From positions 1-57,515 of the forward strand of contig BBFE01000021.1 of NCBI GenBank assembly GCA_001313085.1: a DNA stretch of 57,515 nucleotides, given 5' to 3'. Both the position numbers and the translations under genes were made by a program. The notes beneath the pieces are model-generated. The model was not told where the DNA came from and searched no databases. It saw only the letters and a list, made by a program, of their open reading frames with translations. Of the stretch, positions 1 through 9,176 are shown piece after piece (positions within the stretch are counted from its first letter, which is position 1; the number at the start of each line of letters is the position of its first letter). This stretch comes from Paenibacillus sp. JCM 18996. GTDB taxonomy: Bacteria; Bacillota; Bacilli; Paenibacillales; NBRC-103111.

Positions 1-576
1 GTTCCGCGGGCGGAGCCGGCGGCGGAGCTTCTGGCGGTGGCGGCAGTATGAAGTCGCTTTCCACAGAGCAGGTCACCATGCTGCAGTCCACTGTGAAAGA
101 TGTTCTTACATCGCCGGGCAGCACCCAGTTTCTGCAAACCCTGATGAAAGATCCCAAATTTGCCGGAGACTTCGCTAAAGCTGTGCAGAAGGAAGACAAG
201 CAGCTCCACAAGGACCTGATGAAAGATCCCGAGTACCAGAGAGATCTCATTACAATTATGAAAAAATCCGGAATATGAAAGAGTGCTGATGGATACCATG
301 AAAGGCACTCAATACAGACAGCAGATCATGTCCGTTATCAATGAATCCATGCAAAGCCCCTTGTTTAAAATGCAGCTAGTCGAACTAATGAAAAAGGCGT
401 TGGAAGAACAGCACGCGATGCCAAAAGCCACTTCCGATCAGCAGGGTAAAGAAGGTGGTGACAAAGATAAAGGCGGAGACAAGGATAAAGGCGGAGATAA
501 AAGCAAAGCAGGCGGGGATAAGAGCAAAGACGAAAGCGGCGGCGCTGATACTGGCGGCGGTGGTGGCGGTTCATAA
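1..576 (+). CDS. gerD: GerD spore germination lipoprotein (5' end outside window, frame broken once)
   Basis: GerD is an inner-membrane lipoprotein of spores that clusters germinant receptors. The frame is open from base 3, so the signal peptide and lipobox lie outside the window; the Met at 48 is internal and follows a Gly/Ser/Ala-rich linker. The helical core carries repeated Met-Lys-Asp-Pro units (MKDPKF, MKDPEYQ), as in Bacillus GerD. At about 259-264 a run of six A breaks the frame; five A restores MKNPEYERVLMDTMKG and joins both halves. The C-terminus is a low-complexity tail of GGDKDK/GGDKSK units ending in Gly-Ser, longer than the Bacillus protein. It converges with mrp and shares a terminator with it. 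Product identity is strong; the tail is lineage specific. Confidence 0.88.
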
Positions 577-577
577 T

Positions 578-613
578 AAAAAAGGGGAGCCAGCGATGCG
601 CCGGTTCCCCTTT
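578..613. terminator. Shared terminator between convergent gerD and mrp
   Basis: An 11-bp stem (AAAGGGGAGCC with GGTTCCCCTTT, one G-T pair) has an 11-base loop and is flanked by A6 on the left. Read on the minus strand it ends in a T-run, so it is a good intrinsic terminator for mrp. On the plus strand it lies directly after the gerD stop. Confidence 0.75.
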
Positions 614-620
614 GGATTCC

Positions 621-1706
621 CTAATATTTATTGATCACTAGATCGGCAATTTCCATGTATATTTTCCCTGCAACTGTGTCCGCATGATAAACGGAAGGTG
701 AATATTCCTGCTCGCTTATGCTATTCTCCGGAGCTCCCAGTGGAATTTGCGCCAGCAGCTGGGTGTGCAGTTCCTCGGCCAGCTTTCCTCCGCCGCCGCG
801 CCCAAACACATACTGCTTGTCCCCGCACTTGCCGCATTCAAAATAAGCCATATTCTCGATAACGCCAAGAATTTCATGTTCTGTCTTGATAGCCATGGCT
901 CCGGCACGCGCCGCCACGAAAGCGGCTGTAGCATGCGGCGTAGTGACGATAATTTCCTTGCTGTGGGGAATCATGCTGTGAACATCCAAAGCGACGTCCC
1001 CGGTGCCCGGAGGAAGATCTAAAAGCATATAATCGAGCTCACCCCAGTTTACTTCCCCGAAAAAAGTTCTTTAACATTTTGCCCAGCATCGGTCCCCGCC
1101 AAATGATTGGAGCGTTATCTTCGACAAAAAAATCCCATAGACATCACTTTTACGCCAAAGCGCTCTACCGGAATAATGCGGTCGTTGACTAATTGCGGTC
1201 GTTCTTCGATCCCCATCATATCCGGCACGCTAAATCCGTAAATATCGGCATCGATGATACCGACTTTCTTGCCCTTTCTGGCTAAAGCTGCAGCCAAGTT
1301 CACTGTAACCGTGGACTTGCCGACTCCACCCTTGCCGCTCGCTATGGCAATAAATCGGGTTTTGGAGCCGGGAGAAAGAAGCGATTGGTTCTCAGCTTCC
1401 GAAATTGTTTCTTGTGGAACATTGTCGTTTCTGGTCGCTGCAGAGATCTGGCTTTTGTCATAGTCGGTGATCAGTCTAAAACGGATATGAACTTCTTTGG
1501 CTCCGAGATTTCGTATGGCATGTGAGGCCATCTGTTTAAACTGATTTTTTATAATTTTCGTCCTGGGATGTCACAATTAAAGTTAGAGACACACTGTCTT
1601 CTTTTATAAGAATATCCCGTACAAAATTAAGCCGCGTAATGCTTTGTTGATACTGTGGTTCGATAAATCCGTTTAAAGCTTGCAATACTTGTTCTCTGGT
1701 CAGCAT
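621..1706 (-). CDS. mrp: Mrp/ApbC family Fe-S carrier P-loop ATPase
   Basis: Mrp proteins bind and transfer Fe-S clusters; Bacillus relatives are called SalA. The corrected product is about 360 aa. An N-terminal MIP18-like domain (residues 1-75) begins at the ATG at 1706 behind a GAGGTG ribosome site. The deviant Walker A motif GKGGVGKST is near residue 115, followed by DADIYGFS and the C-terminal C-X2-C pair in YFECGKCG. Three indels break the frame: A6 near 1548 (five expected), A7 near 1126 (six expected) and a six-base run near 1066 (five expected). Undoing them gives 361 codons. It lies downstream of cwlD and converges with gerD, the usual Paenibacillus-type order. Confidence 0.9.
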
Positions 1707-1749
1707 AAGACACCTCGGTTGTCACGTTGTAATTAATAATGTTATTATA

Positions 1750-2519
1750 TCACAATTTTACGGAGTTCCTAATTTTTTCGCCGGAATAGTAACGAAGAAT
1801 GCCCTGGTAGATGGCGGCGGCCACCTTTTTCTGATAATTTTCGTCTTCCATTAATTTAGCCTCTTCAGGATTGGAAAGGAACCCGACTTCCACTAAAGCC
1901 CCGGGGATTTTTTAAAGTTTTCAGCAAATAAACCGTTTTATCGGCTTCTTTGGCCACCCTGTCCGTGTTCTGGAGATTTTTTCTTAAGTTCGTCCTGGAT
2001 TAATGCGGCCAAGATGGGATTGTCCTTGTGGTTGCGATAGTAAAAGGTTTGGGCCCCTGACCATCTGGGAGACGGAATGGCATTCAAGTGAACGCTCAAG
2101 AACAAATCGGATTTATTATCGGTTATAAACCGGGCTCGCCGTACCAAATCCTGAGTCTTCCGCGCGCTGTAACCCTTGGTATTTTCGTCTGCCAAATCTT
2201 TATCTTCTTCCCTTGTCATCACAACGACCGCGCCTGCCTGCTGCAAATAATCCCTGACATATTTGGTGATCGCCAAGGTGATATTCTCTTCAAATGTGCC
2301 CTCTTTGCTCTTGGCCCCTCCGTCGGCGCCGCCGTGCCCCGCGTCTAATGCGATAGTCTTTCCGGACAACGGAAGGGTCCAATAGGTCCAGGTTTTGGTG
2401 GCGGGCAGCTCGTAAGTGAACAGGAAGACCAGCAGCATTATCAATGCCGCGGAGGAGACCAGTTTAATGGTGCTTTGATATGTAATCCAAATAACCCACC
2501 TTTTTCTTCTTCTGGGCAT
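1750..2519 (-). CDS. cwlD: N-acetylmuramoyl-L-alanine amidase CwlD (spore cortex)
   Basis: CwlD works with PdaA to form muramic delta-lactam in the spore cortex, which is needed for germination. The protein has an N-terminal membrane segment (about residues 17-36), then an Amidase_3 zinc domain with zinc-ligand signatures LDAGHGGADGG and SVHLNAIPS. The start ATG at 2519 follows an AGAGGTGG site. Frames break near 1977 and 1913, each a six-base A/T run where five are expected; correction recovers the conserved IPGALVEVGFLSNPEEA-type tail. The last codons are uncertain because another A6 sits at the end: the frame stops at 1750 as given, or at 1758 if that run is also one too long. Neighbours mrp and gerD fit a sporulation/germination context. 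Confidence 0.9.
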
Positions 2520-2587
2520 AAAAAAAATCCACCTCTACTCCCTATAGACTCTGTATGATCTATATGGGACAGGGTGGACGAATATGA

Positions 2588-3775
2588 CTACTCCTTGGCT
2601 GACGAAGTCAATTGTTCGGACATTCCTTGGATAAGCACCTCAGCCACTTCCGGCCTGGTAAATTCCGCTGGCGGACGTTGGCCGTCTCTAAGCAGCGCCC
2701 TAACCTTCGTCCCGGATAAATGCAGATGGTCTGAAGCCGGATGAGGGCAGGTTTTGCTTGAAGCCATGTTGCCGCATTTGGTGCAGAAGAAGCTGTGCTC
2801 AAAGAACAACGGAGTGATTCCCAGCTCTTCGGCGGTAAAGTTTCGGAATATCTCCTGCGCCTCGTAAGTGCCGTAATAATCACCTACACCTGCGTGATCG
2901 CGGCCTACGATGAAATGGTACATCCGTAGTTTTTTGCGGACCATGGCGTGGAATATCGCTTCTCTGGGTCCAGCATAGCGCATAGCTGCCGGGAACACTC
3001 CGAGAAAGCTGCGGTCTTTGGGATAATAGTTGTCAAGCAGGACGAGGTAGCTGCGCATTCTGACTTCCGCCGAGATGTCATCCGATTTGGTTTCTCCGAC
3101 CAGAGGATTTAAGAAAAGGGCATCTACAATTTCCATAGCGGACTTCTGGATGTATTCATGCGCTCTGTGCACTGGATTTCTGGTTTGGAACCCTACAACC
3201 GTCTTCCACCCTTTTTCAGCAAAAAATCTTTCTTGTTTCAGACGGATCAAAATAAAATTCTTGAAACTTCGAAGGCTGCGGGCGGTTCAGAACCTGAATC
3301 GGTCCGCCTACATAGGTCGAAGGTCTGGATAACAGCTTTTGAACTCCTGGATGCGCCATATCATTCGTTTTAAATACTTTCAGTGCTTCGTTATGTTGAT
3401 CCGCCTCATAGATGCTCTGCACGTCCAAAAGGCCGTATATAACCCCGTCAGCTTCCCCTACAAGGGCTACCTGCTCACCGACCGTAAGAGTCTCCGCTAT
3501 GATTGGCTCCACCGCCAAGGTAATCGGTATGCTCCAAACCGTTCCGTTCGTCAGGCGCATGGATTCCACGACAGAGTGGTAATCCTTCTCTGCCATGAAT
3601 CCGGTAAGCGGTGAAAAAAAGCCCCCACACCGATCAGATCAAGATCCGAGACGGCCCAGGCATTGATTTTGATCTGATTCAGGGATTTCGCTTTCTCCTC
3701 CAAAGCCGTCTTGTGGTCTGCAGATACGATTCTATTGATCAGGGTCCCGCCATGAGCTTGAATTGTCTCTTTCAT
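2588..3775 (-). CDS. sat: Sulfate adenylyltransferase (ATP sulfurylase)
   Basis: The enzyme makes adenylyl sulfate from ATP and sulfate, the first step of sulfate assimilation. The corrected product is about 394 aa, a PUA-like N-domain followed by the catalytic domain. Visible motifs are [11 protein letters not shown] near residue 190 (nucleotide and sulfate binding) and [14 protein letters not shown]-terminal CTKCG...CPH cluster resembles the zinc site of homodimeric ATP sulfurylases. Frames break at 3610-3620 (A7 where GAFSPLTGF needs five) and at about 3230 (six where KIFAEKGW needs five). It lies 33 bases after cysH and is probably co-transcribed from the cysH promoter. Confidence 0.92.
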
Positions 3776-3808
3776 GTAATGACCTCCAATGATTGTAATA
3801 GGCTCATC

Positions 3809-4499
3809 TTATTTGTGAAGTCCGCACTCCGTTTTCTCAAATCCCGACCAACGGCCAGCTCTTGGGTCTTCTCCGGCAAATACCTGACGTGTGCAATGGG
3901 AGCATCCGATGCTCGGATAGTTGTTGTCATGCAGTGGGTTGTAGATCACATTGTTGCTGCGGATATAATTCCACACATCTTCGGACGTCCAGCTGGCAAG
4001 CGGGTTGAATTTGATCAGTCCGAATTTCACATCATATTCCACTTTCTTGGCATTAGCTTGTCGGCGCTTGGTCTCTGCGGATTCCGGTGATCCATGCGTC
4101 GTAATTGGCAAGAATTTTCGTAAGCGGATCTACTTTGCGGATGTTGCAGCATTGAGTAGGATCGGATTTCCACAATTCTTCGCCAAACTGGCCTGCCTGC
4201 TGATCCAAAGTGAGCGATGGCTCCACCTGGATGAATTGCACACCGTAATATTCTTGCAGCCGGTTCCGCGTTTCATAGGTTTCTTGAAAATGGACGTTAG
4301 TATCCAAATAGAAAATATCGGTCTGCGGACTTACCTTTTGCAGCATATCGACCAAAACGACGTCCTCCGCTCCAAAGCTGCACGCCAACGTTATATTAGG
4401 GAATCTGTCTACAGCCCATTCAATGATGGCTTCAGGAGATTGGTTTTCCAAATCGACTGCGGCCTGATTAACCAAAGCTTCTTTCTCAAACAAGTTCAT
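3809..4499 (-). CDS. cysH: Adenylyl-/phosphoadenylyl-sulfate reductase with Fe-S cysteines
   Basis: The enzyme reduces APS or PAPS to sulfite with thioredoxin. The corrected product is about 230 aa. SFGAEDVVL near residue 42 is the PP-loop-type nucleotide site. Paired cysteines CC (in TQCCNIRK) and C-X2-C (in GCSHCTRQ) are the 4Fe-4S ligands typical of APS-reducing enzymes. The C-terminal ECGLHK carries the catalytic cysteine. The frame changes near 4083, inside the conserved GIRRDQAPTRA motif. Unlike most breaks here this is not a long homopolymer: either two bases (AG) were lost or one A gained. Promoter and AAGGAGGA site are clear upstream. It heads a two-gene unit with sat. Confidence 0.9.
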
Positions 4500-4558
4500 A
4501 GGAAAAGTCCTCCTTGATAATTCCGACTATATTTATAAGGATTTAAGTATTTACTTTA

Positions 4559-4586
4559 ATTATAAAAGGTTTCTACTTTATGTCAA
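4559..4586 (-). promoter_or_regulatory. SigA-type promoter of cysH-sat
   Basis: On the minus strand a consensus -35 TTGACA (4581-4586) and consensus -10 TATAAT (4559-4564) are separated by 16 bases. The predicted start is near 4551, giving a leader of about 50 bases before the cysH ribosome site. I see no S-box or T-box in so short a leader. Confidence 0.8.
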
Positions 4587-4589
4587 TAT

Positions 4590-4824
4590 GAAATTTTCCT
4601 CTCACTTGACAGCTATCTTATCGTATGGAGAAAGGCATTTCTAGGTGCTTGACTGCCTATGTTCTTCATACAATGCCCACAAAGTCAGATAGACCTCCCG
4701 CAGATTATTCCGTTAGAGCGGGTACTGCTCGCACCGAAAGCTACAAAAAAGCATGATTGCGCTTCATCGAATTGGCTCTGACTTAAAACTCTCGATATTA
4801 CTTTACGAGCGGTCCGCAGTACAC
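4590..4824. other. Intergenic stretch between the rpsI terminator and the cysH promoter
   Basis: About 235 bases without a supportable gene. On the minus strand one frame reads as a short peptide-like stretch (NNLREVYLTLWALYEEHRQ) interrupted by stops, which could be a worn gene or transposase tail. It has no start, no ribosome site and no match I can name. No tRNA cloverleaf or riboswitch pattern was seen. Confidence 0.35.
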
Positions 4825-4870
4825 AAAAAAAAGCACCCTTTTCTGCCGTTTGCAGAAAAAAAGTGCTTTG
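4825..4870 (-). terminator. Terminator of rplM-rpsI
   Basis: On the minus strand a stem AAGCAC/GGTGCTT with inner arms TTTTCTGC/GGCAGAAAA and an AAAC loop is followed by a T8 tract. It lies just after the rpsI stop. Confidence 0.8.
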
Positions 4871-4889
4871 ACTTGCCTGCCCGTAAATC

Positions 4890-5283
4890 TTAACGCTTGG
4901 AGAACTGAGGAGCGCGGCGGGCAGCTTTCAAGCCGTACTTTTTTACGTTCTTTCATACGAGGGTCACGAGTCAGGAATCCGGCTCTTTTCAAAGATCCGC
5001 GGAATTCCGGGTCTGCTTTCAGCAGCGCACGGGAAATTCCGTGACGGATAGCTCCCGCTTGGCCGGACATGCCTCCGCCATGAGCAATAACCAATACATC
5101 GTATTTGTCCAATGTTTCTGTAAGATTCAAAGGCTGTTTCACGATCAGTTTCAAAGTTTCAAGACCGAAATACTCATTCAGGTCACGTTTATTAACGAGG
5201 ATGCGTCCTTCGCCCGGTACGAGACGAACACGTGCTACCGAATGCTTACGACGACCTGTTCCATAATATTGAACTTGTGCCAC
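4890..5283 (-). CDS. rpsI: 30S ribosomal protein S9
   Basis: S9 binds 16S rRNA near the P site, where its basic C-terminal tail contacts tRNA. It begins at GTG 5283 ([13 protein letters not shown]) behind GGGAGG. The family motif [15 protein letters not shown] is intact. Near 4940 six A replace the five needed for [12 protein letters not shown], so the raw frame runs into unrelated sequence. With one base removed the product is 130 aa and ends QFSKR, the normal length and end. It is the second gene of the rplM-rpsI operon, 19 bases after rplM. Confidence 0.95.
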
Positions 5284-5302
5284 GAGTTATCCTCCCTTTC
5301 AA

Positions 5303-5742
5303 TTAGCCTTTTAGTTCCCAAACTTCAGGTTGTTGCGCTTGATGCGGATGCTCGGATCCGGCATACACTTTAAGCTTTGTTTTCATGCTTTCGCCAAGAC
5401 GGTTCTTAGGAAGCATTCCGTGGATAGCAAGTTCAAGCATGCGCTCAGGTTTCTTTTGCAGCATTTCTTGAGCAGGCGTTACTTTCAATCCACCGGAGTA
5501 CAAAGAGTGACGGTAGTACATTTTTTTTGCTGCAGCTTCTTTCCAGTAAGAACAATCTTGTCGGCATTAATGACAACTACAAAATCTCCAGTGTCTATGT
5601 GCGGAGTGAACTGCGGCTTGTGCTTACCGCGGATGATTGTTGCAGCTTCGCTCGCTAGGCGACCCAGGGTTTTCCCTGCAGCGTCAATAATGTACCATTT
5701 GCGCTCAACTTCGTTGGGTTTAGCCATGTATGTGGTACGCAT
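5303..5742 (-). CDS. rplM: 50S ribosomal protein L13
   Basis: L13 is an early-assembly 23S rRNA-binding protein. The product begins [17 protein letters not shown] and keeps the family landmarks [20 protein letters not shown] and [10 protein letters not shown] run of eight A at 5521-5528 breaks the frame before YYRHS; removing two bases gives exactly 145 aa, the usual length. Its ribosome site AGGAGGATAT lies 5 bases before the ATG. A promoter and structured leader sit just upstream, overlapping the end of truA. Confidence 0.95.
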
Positions 5743-5815
5743 TTACATATCCTCCTAAAAAAAATATATCAAAACCTTGTTATTTTCAGCTCATTAGTTA
5801 AGTCAACTGTTCCAT

Positions 5816-5858
5816 GTGTTCGTCTACTCGGGGCTGTGGGATAGCCAGTAGAAAACAC
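5816..5858 (-). promoter_or_regulatory. Structured L13 leader hairpin
   Basis: The transcribed leader of rplM-rpsI folds, by eye, into a long stem: outer arms GTGTT/AACAC, middle arms CTACT/AGTAG, inner arms GGCT/AGCC. This fits the L13 leader class known in Firmicutes, thought to mediate autoregulation. Assignment rests on position and fold only. Confidence 0.55.
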
Positions 5859-5865
5859 AATTTCC

Positions 5866-5894
5866 ATTTTACAATATAAACACGGAAATATCAA
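5866..5894 (-). promoter_or_regulatory. Promoter of rplM-rpsI
   Basis: Minus-strand -35 TTGATA (5889-5894) and -10 TAAAAT (5866-5871) have a 17-base spacer. The -35 overlaps the truA stop codon, so rplM-rpsI can be transcribed independently of truA. Confidence 0.65.
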
Positions 5895-6675
5895 GGGGAA
5901 TCTCTCAATTCCTCATAACTCACATGCCACAGCATAAGACCGTGAGGCTCGGCGGTCGGCCCCGCTTTCGCGCGGTTCTCCGCTTGAAGAATGGCGGGAA
6001 GATCGGAGCTCTTTCTTCTTCCTTCTCCTACCTGCAGCAAGGTCCCCACGATGATACGAACCATGTTATACAAAAAAGCCGTTGCCGGTTAAAGTAATCA
6101 CAATGATTCCTGAATCTTCGGAAGTGGGCTGCTCGTCTTTAATGAATTCAAGCGTGGCGTCATATATAGTGCGGACGTGGGTGCTTTTGTTCGACCTGAC
6201 AGAGCAAAAGGAGGTAAAATCATGCTCTCCCACAAGATGAAGCAGCGCGGCCTTCATTTCCTTGACATTGAGTTTTCTGTACCAATGAAGCTGGGTTTGG
6301 TAATGAAATACATCTCTGTGCCGCCCGATCCTTATAAAATACTTATAGGTTTTGCTCTTGGCCGAACGGGTGGCGTGAAAATCGAGCGGCACTTCCCTGG
6401 CATTCGAAACCGAGATATCTACCGGCAGCAGGTTATTCATTGCCACACACCATCGGTCTACGGGAATCTGTGAAGAGGTAATGAAGTTGATAACCTGCCC
6501 TCGGGAATGGACGCCGGCATCCGTTCTTCCGGAGGCTAAAATTTTGATCTGTTCACCGGTCAAAAAAAAGAGGGCCTCTTCCAATTTATCCTGAATCGTG
6601 TTTTTTGTTCGGTTGAGACTGAAATCCGCTGTATGAAGTTCCGACATAACTTACTACCATGCTGACGTTTCTCAA
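5891..6675 (-). CDS. truA: tRNA pseudouridine(38-40) synthase TruA
   Basis: TruA isomerises uridines 38-40 in the tRNA anticodon arm. The best start is TTG 6675 (LRNVSMVVSYVGTSYSGFQ) behind GGAGGT, giving 260 aa after correction. The catalytic aspartate lies in SGRTDAGVHSRGQV near residue 60. Breaks: six-base A/T runs near 6602 and 6070, both needing five; the second separates GNGFLYNMVRIIVGTLL. Starting at 6647 would lose the N-terminal RNA-binding strand. It follows rplQ directly, with no energy-coupling-factor transporter genes in between. Confidence 0.92.
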
Positions 6676-6740
6676 AGCGACCTCCGAACACGTGATGTTA
6701 ATGGAGTCTGGAGAGGATATTTATCAATTCACCACAAAAT

Positions 6741-6768
6741 AAAGCAGGCTTTTATAGTTCTGCCTGAT
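6741..6768 (-). terminator. Second terminator hairpin after rplQ
   Basis: Minus-strand stem CAGGC/GCCTG is followed by CTTTATTTT. It lies downstream of a stronger hairpin and may act as a backup stop for the S10-spc-alpha transcript. Confidence 0.5.
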
Positions 6769-6778
6769 ACATACTTTA

Positions 6779-6816
6779 CAAAAGCCCCGGTAAATACTAC
6801 AAAAAAAAGGGCTTCA
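6779..6816 (-). terminator. Terminator after rplQ
   Basis: Minus-strand arms GAAGCCC and GGGGCTTT bracket a T-rich and ATTTACC loop and end in TTTT. It sits about 85 bases after the rplQ stop, at the end of the ribosomal super-operon. Confidence 0.55.
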
Positions 6817-6898
6817 TCAGAATCTTAAAGTAACAACCAACAAGAGAAAGCTCTATGTTAGTTGAAACCGGATTCTGTCCACCCTTTCCCGTGCCAAA

Positions 6899-7264
6899 TT
6901 AGGCTCTGTCAACTAGCTCAAGATACACCATAGGAGCGGAATCCCCACGACGAGGTCCCAGCTTCAGAATACGGGTATAACCGCCTTGACGGTCAGCATA
7001 GCGGGGAGCGATATCCGAGAATAGCTTCTGGATTGCATCCTGTTCTTCGTTTGCAGCTTCACGGCGGACATAAGCCGCTACTTGACGGCGAGCGTGAAGG
7101 TCTCCGCGTTTGGCTAAAGTGATCAGCTTCTCTGCGATGGAACGAAGTTCTTTCGCTTTCGCTTCAGTTGTTTGAATGCGTTCATGTATGAATAAGTCAG
7201 TAACCAAGTCACGGAACAACGCTTTACGTGCACTTGCATCACGACCCAGCTTTTGGTAAGCCAT
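6899..7264 (-). CDS. rplQ: 50S ribosomal protein L17
   Basis: L17 binds 23S rRNA near the exit tunnel. The frame is uninterrupted at 121 aa and begins [20 protein letters not shown], the family N-terminus. The motif TEAKAKELR and the C-terminal [13 protein letters not shown] are conserved. It is the last gene of the alpha operon, 42 bases after rpoA, and is followed by two terminator hairpins. One of the few genes here without an indel. Confidence 0.97.
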   Translation of the reverse strand: MAYQKLGRDASARKALFRDLVTDLFIHERIQTTEAKAKELRSIAEKLITLAKRGDLHARRQVAAYVRREAANEEQDAIQKLFSDIAPRYADRQGGYTRILKLGPRRGDSAPMVYLELVDRA

Positions 7265-7306
7265 GTGTTTAACCTCCTTCTTATTTCTGCTTGGTCTTGG
7301 TCTCTT

Positions 7307-8250
7307 TTATTCTTCCATTCTTAGGCCTAGTCCCAATTCTTCCAGCTTCTCTTGAACTTCTTCCAGCGATTTACGTCCAAGGTTTCGAACTTTCATCATA
7401 TCTTCTTCTGTCTTGGTTATCAGCTCTTGCACGGTATTAATACCGGCGCGCTTCAAACAGTTGTAGGAGCGAACGGAAAGATCCAGTTCTTCGATCGTCA
7501 TTTCAAGCACTTTCTCTTTCTTGTCCTCTTCCTTCTCTACCATGATTTCAGCGTCTTTAGCCTCATCCGTAAGCCCGACGAAGAGCATCAAGTGTTCTGT
7601 CAGGATCTTAGCGCCCAAACTCACAGCTTCTTCCGGCCGAATACTGCCGTCGGTCCATACTTCAAGGGTTAGCTTGTCATAGTTGGTAACTTGACCGACA
7701 CGAGTATTTTCAATGCTGTAGTTCACACGAGTGATGGGAGTATAAATAGAATCAATCGGAATGACGCCGATCGGTTGGTCGTCCCTTTTGTTCTTGTCTG
7801 CTTGTACATAACCGCGGCCCCGATTGGCATGAATTCTCATATGAAGACGTGCATCGGAGGAAAGAGTGGCAATGTGCAGGTCTGGGTTAAGGATTTCAAC
7901 ATCACTGTCACCGCGGATATCGCCGGCTGTTACAATTCCTTCGCCTTCCGCATCGATTTCCAACATCTTTTCTTCGTCGGAATGGATTTTCAACGATAAC
8001 CCTTCAAATTCAGGATGATTTCTGTTACATCCTCAACCACTCCGGGGATTGTTGAAAATTCATGCAGCACTCCGTCAATCTGAACAGAATTTACCGCCGC
8101 GCCAGGTAACGATGAGAGTAAGATTCGACGCAATGAGTTGCCCAATGTCGTTCCGTACCCGCGCTCCAATGGTTCTACAACGAATTTTCCATAGCTTCCA
8201 TCTTCACTAACAGATACGGTTCAATTTTTTGGCTTTTCAATTTCTATCAT
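7307..8250 (-). CDS. rpoA: RNA polymerase subunit alpha
   Basis: Alpha dimerises to nucleate RNA polymerase; its C-terminal domain contacts DNA and activators. The corrected length is 314 aa from ATG 8250 (MIEIEKPKI). N-domain landmarks are [17 protein letters not shown] and GVLHEFSTI; the C-domain holds [15 protein letters not shown] and [10 protein letters not shown]. The given sequence has an in-frame TGA at codon 10, because A6 replaces five while the next GAAACC has lost an A; the two indels cancel downstream. A third indel near 8000 (GGGTTATC for GGGTTTATC) separates [14 protein letters not shown]. It sits between rpsK and rplQ in standard order. Confidence 0.95.
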
Positions 8251-8373
8251 TAGATTTACCCTCCTCTAAAACGTCGCTTCCCTCTGGATACTTTCAATAA
8301 ACCATGTAGTATGCCTATCCTACCCATCCATTATTCACATGTTTAGAATATTTATACCCCATACGATCCTGAA

Positions 8374-8772
8374 TTAGACACGACGACGTTTAGGTGGTCG
8401 GCAACCGTTATGCGGAATTGGAGTAACGTCTTTGATCAGGTTCACTTCAAGACCTGCAGCTTGCAGAGAGCGGATAGCTGCTTCACGTCCTGCACCAGGT
8501 CCTTTAACCATAACCTCTACAGCTTTCATGCCGTGCTCCATTGCCGCTTTGGCAGCGGATTCGGCAGCCATTTGAGCGGCGAAAGGAGTGCTCTTGCGGG
8601 AGCCTTTGAAGCCCAGGTTACCGGAACTTGCCCAAGAGATTGCATTTCCGTGAGGATCTGTGATGGTAACAATCGTGTTGTTAAAAGTTGAACGGATATG
8701 AGCCACTCCGGATTCAATATTCTTACGGTCACGACGCTTGGTACGAGCTACTTTTGATTTTGGTTTTGCCAT
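8374..8772 (-). CDS. rpsK: 30S ribosomal protein S11
   Basis: S11 lies on the platform of the 30S subunit near the mRNA exit site. The frame is clean at 132 aa with the family motifs [33 protein letters not shown] and the terminal [17 protein letters not shown] end (here [15 protein letters not shown]). It lies 19 bases downstream of rpsM and upstream of rpoA, the standard alpha-operon order. No indel was found. Confidence 0.97.
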   Translation of the reverse strand: MAKPKSKVARTKRRDRKNIESGVAHIRSTFNNTIVTITDPHGNAISWASSGNLGFKGSRKSTPFAAQMAAESAAKAAMEHGMKAVEVMVKGPGAGREAAIRSLQAAGLEVNLIKDVTPIPHNGCRPPKRRRV

Positions 8773-8791
8773 TAGTTTCTAACCCCCTTTA

Positions 8792-9160
8792 TTATTTCTT
8801 CTTGTTCGCAACGGTACGACGAGGACCTTTACGAGTACGAGCATTGGTTTTGGTACGCTGACCACGAACAGGCAGTCCACGGCGGTGGCGGACACCACGG
8901 TAGCATCCGATCTCGATAAGACGCTTAATGTTCAGGCTTACTTCACGGCGAAGGTCACCTTCAACTTTAATGTTCTTGTCGATGAATTCACGGATTTTGT
9001 TCAATTCATCTTCGGTAAGATCGCGAACGCGAGTGTCAGGATTTACGCCTGCTTGAGCCAGGATCTTTTGAGAACTGGTTTTACCGATACCGAAAATGTA
9101 CGTTAGACCGATTTCAACGCGCTTATCGCGGGGCAAGTCAACTCCAGCTATACGAGCCAT
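8792..9160 (-). CDS. rpsM: 30S ribosomal protein S13
   Basis: S13 sits in the 30S head and contacts the P-site tRNA and the 50S subunit. The frame is open over 122 aa, begins [22 protein letters not shown] and ends in the basic tail [32 protein letters not shown] is the conserved rRNA/tRNA-contact stretch. It follows rpmJ with a 16-base gap. No indel was found. Confidence 0.97.
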   Translation of the reverse strand: MARIAGVDLPRDKRVEIGLTYIFGIGKTSSQKILAQAGVNPDTRVRDLTEDELNKIREFIDKNIKVEGDLRREVSLNIKRLIEIGCYRGVRHRRGLPVRGQRTKTNARTRKGPRRTVANKKK

Positions 9161-9176
9161 TTATGCAGCACCTCCC

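Noticed and set aside
365..574. Minus-strand open frame opposite gerD
   Set aside because: Shadow of the GGDK repeat region; Arg/His-rich, no ribosome site, no family resemblance.
2521..2587. Possible terminator between sat and cwlD
   Set aside because: The CCCTATAG/CTATATGGG pairing is imperfect and has no T-run.
4606..4640. Plus-strand TTGACA as a promoter
   Set aside because: No -10 at suitable distance and no plus-strand gene downstream.
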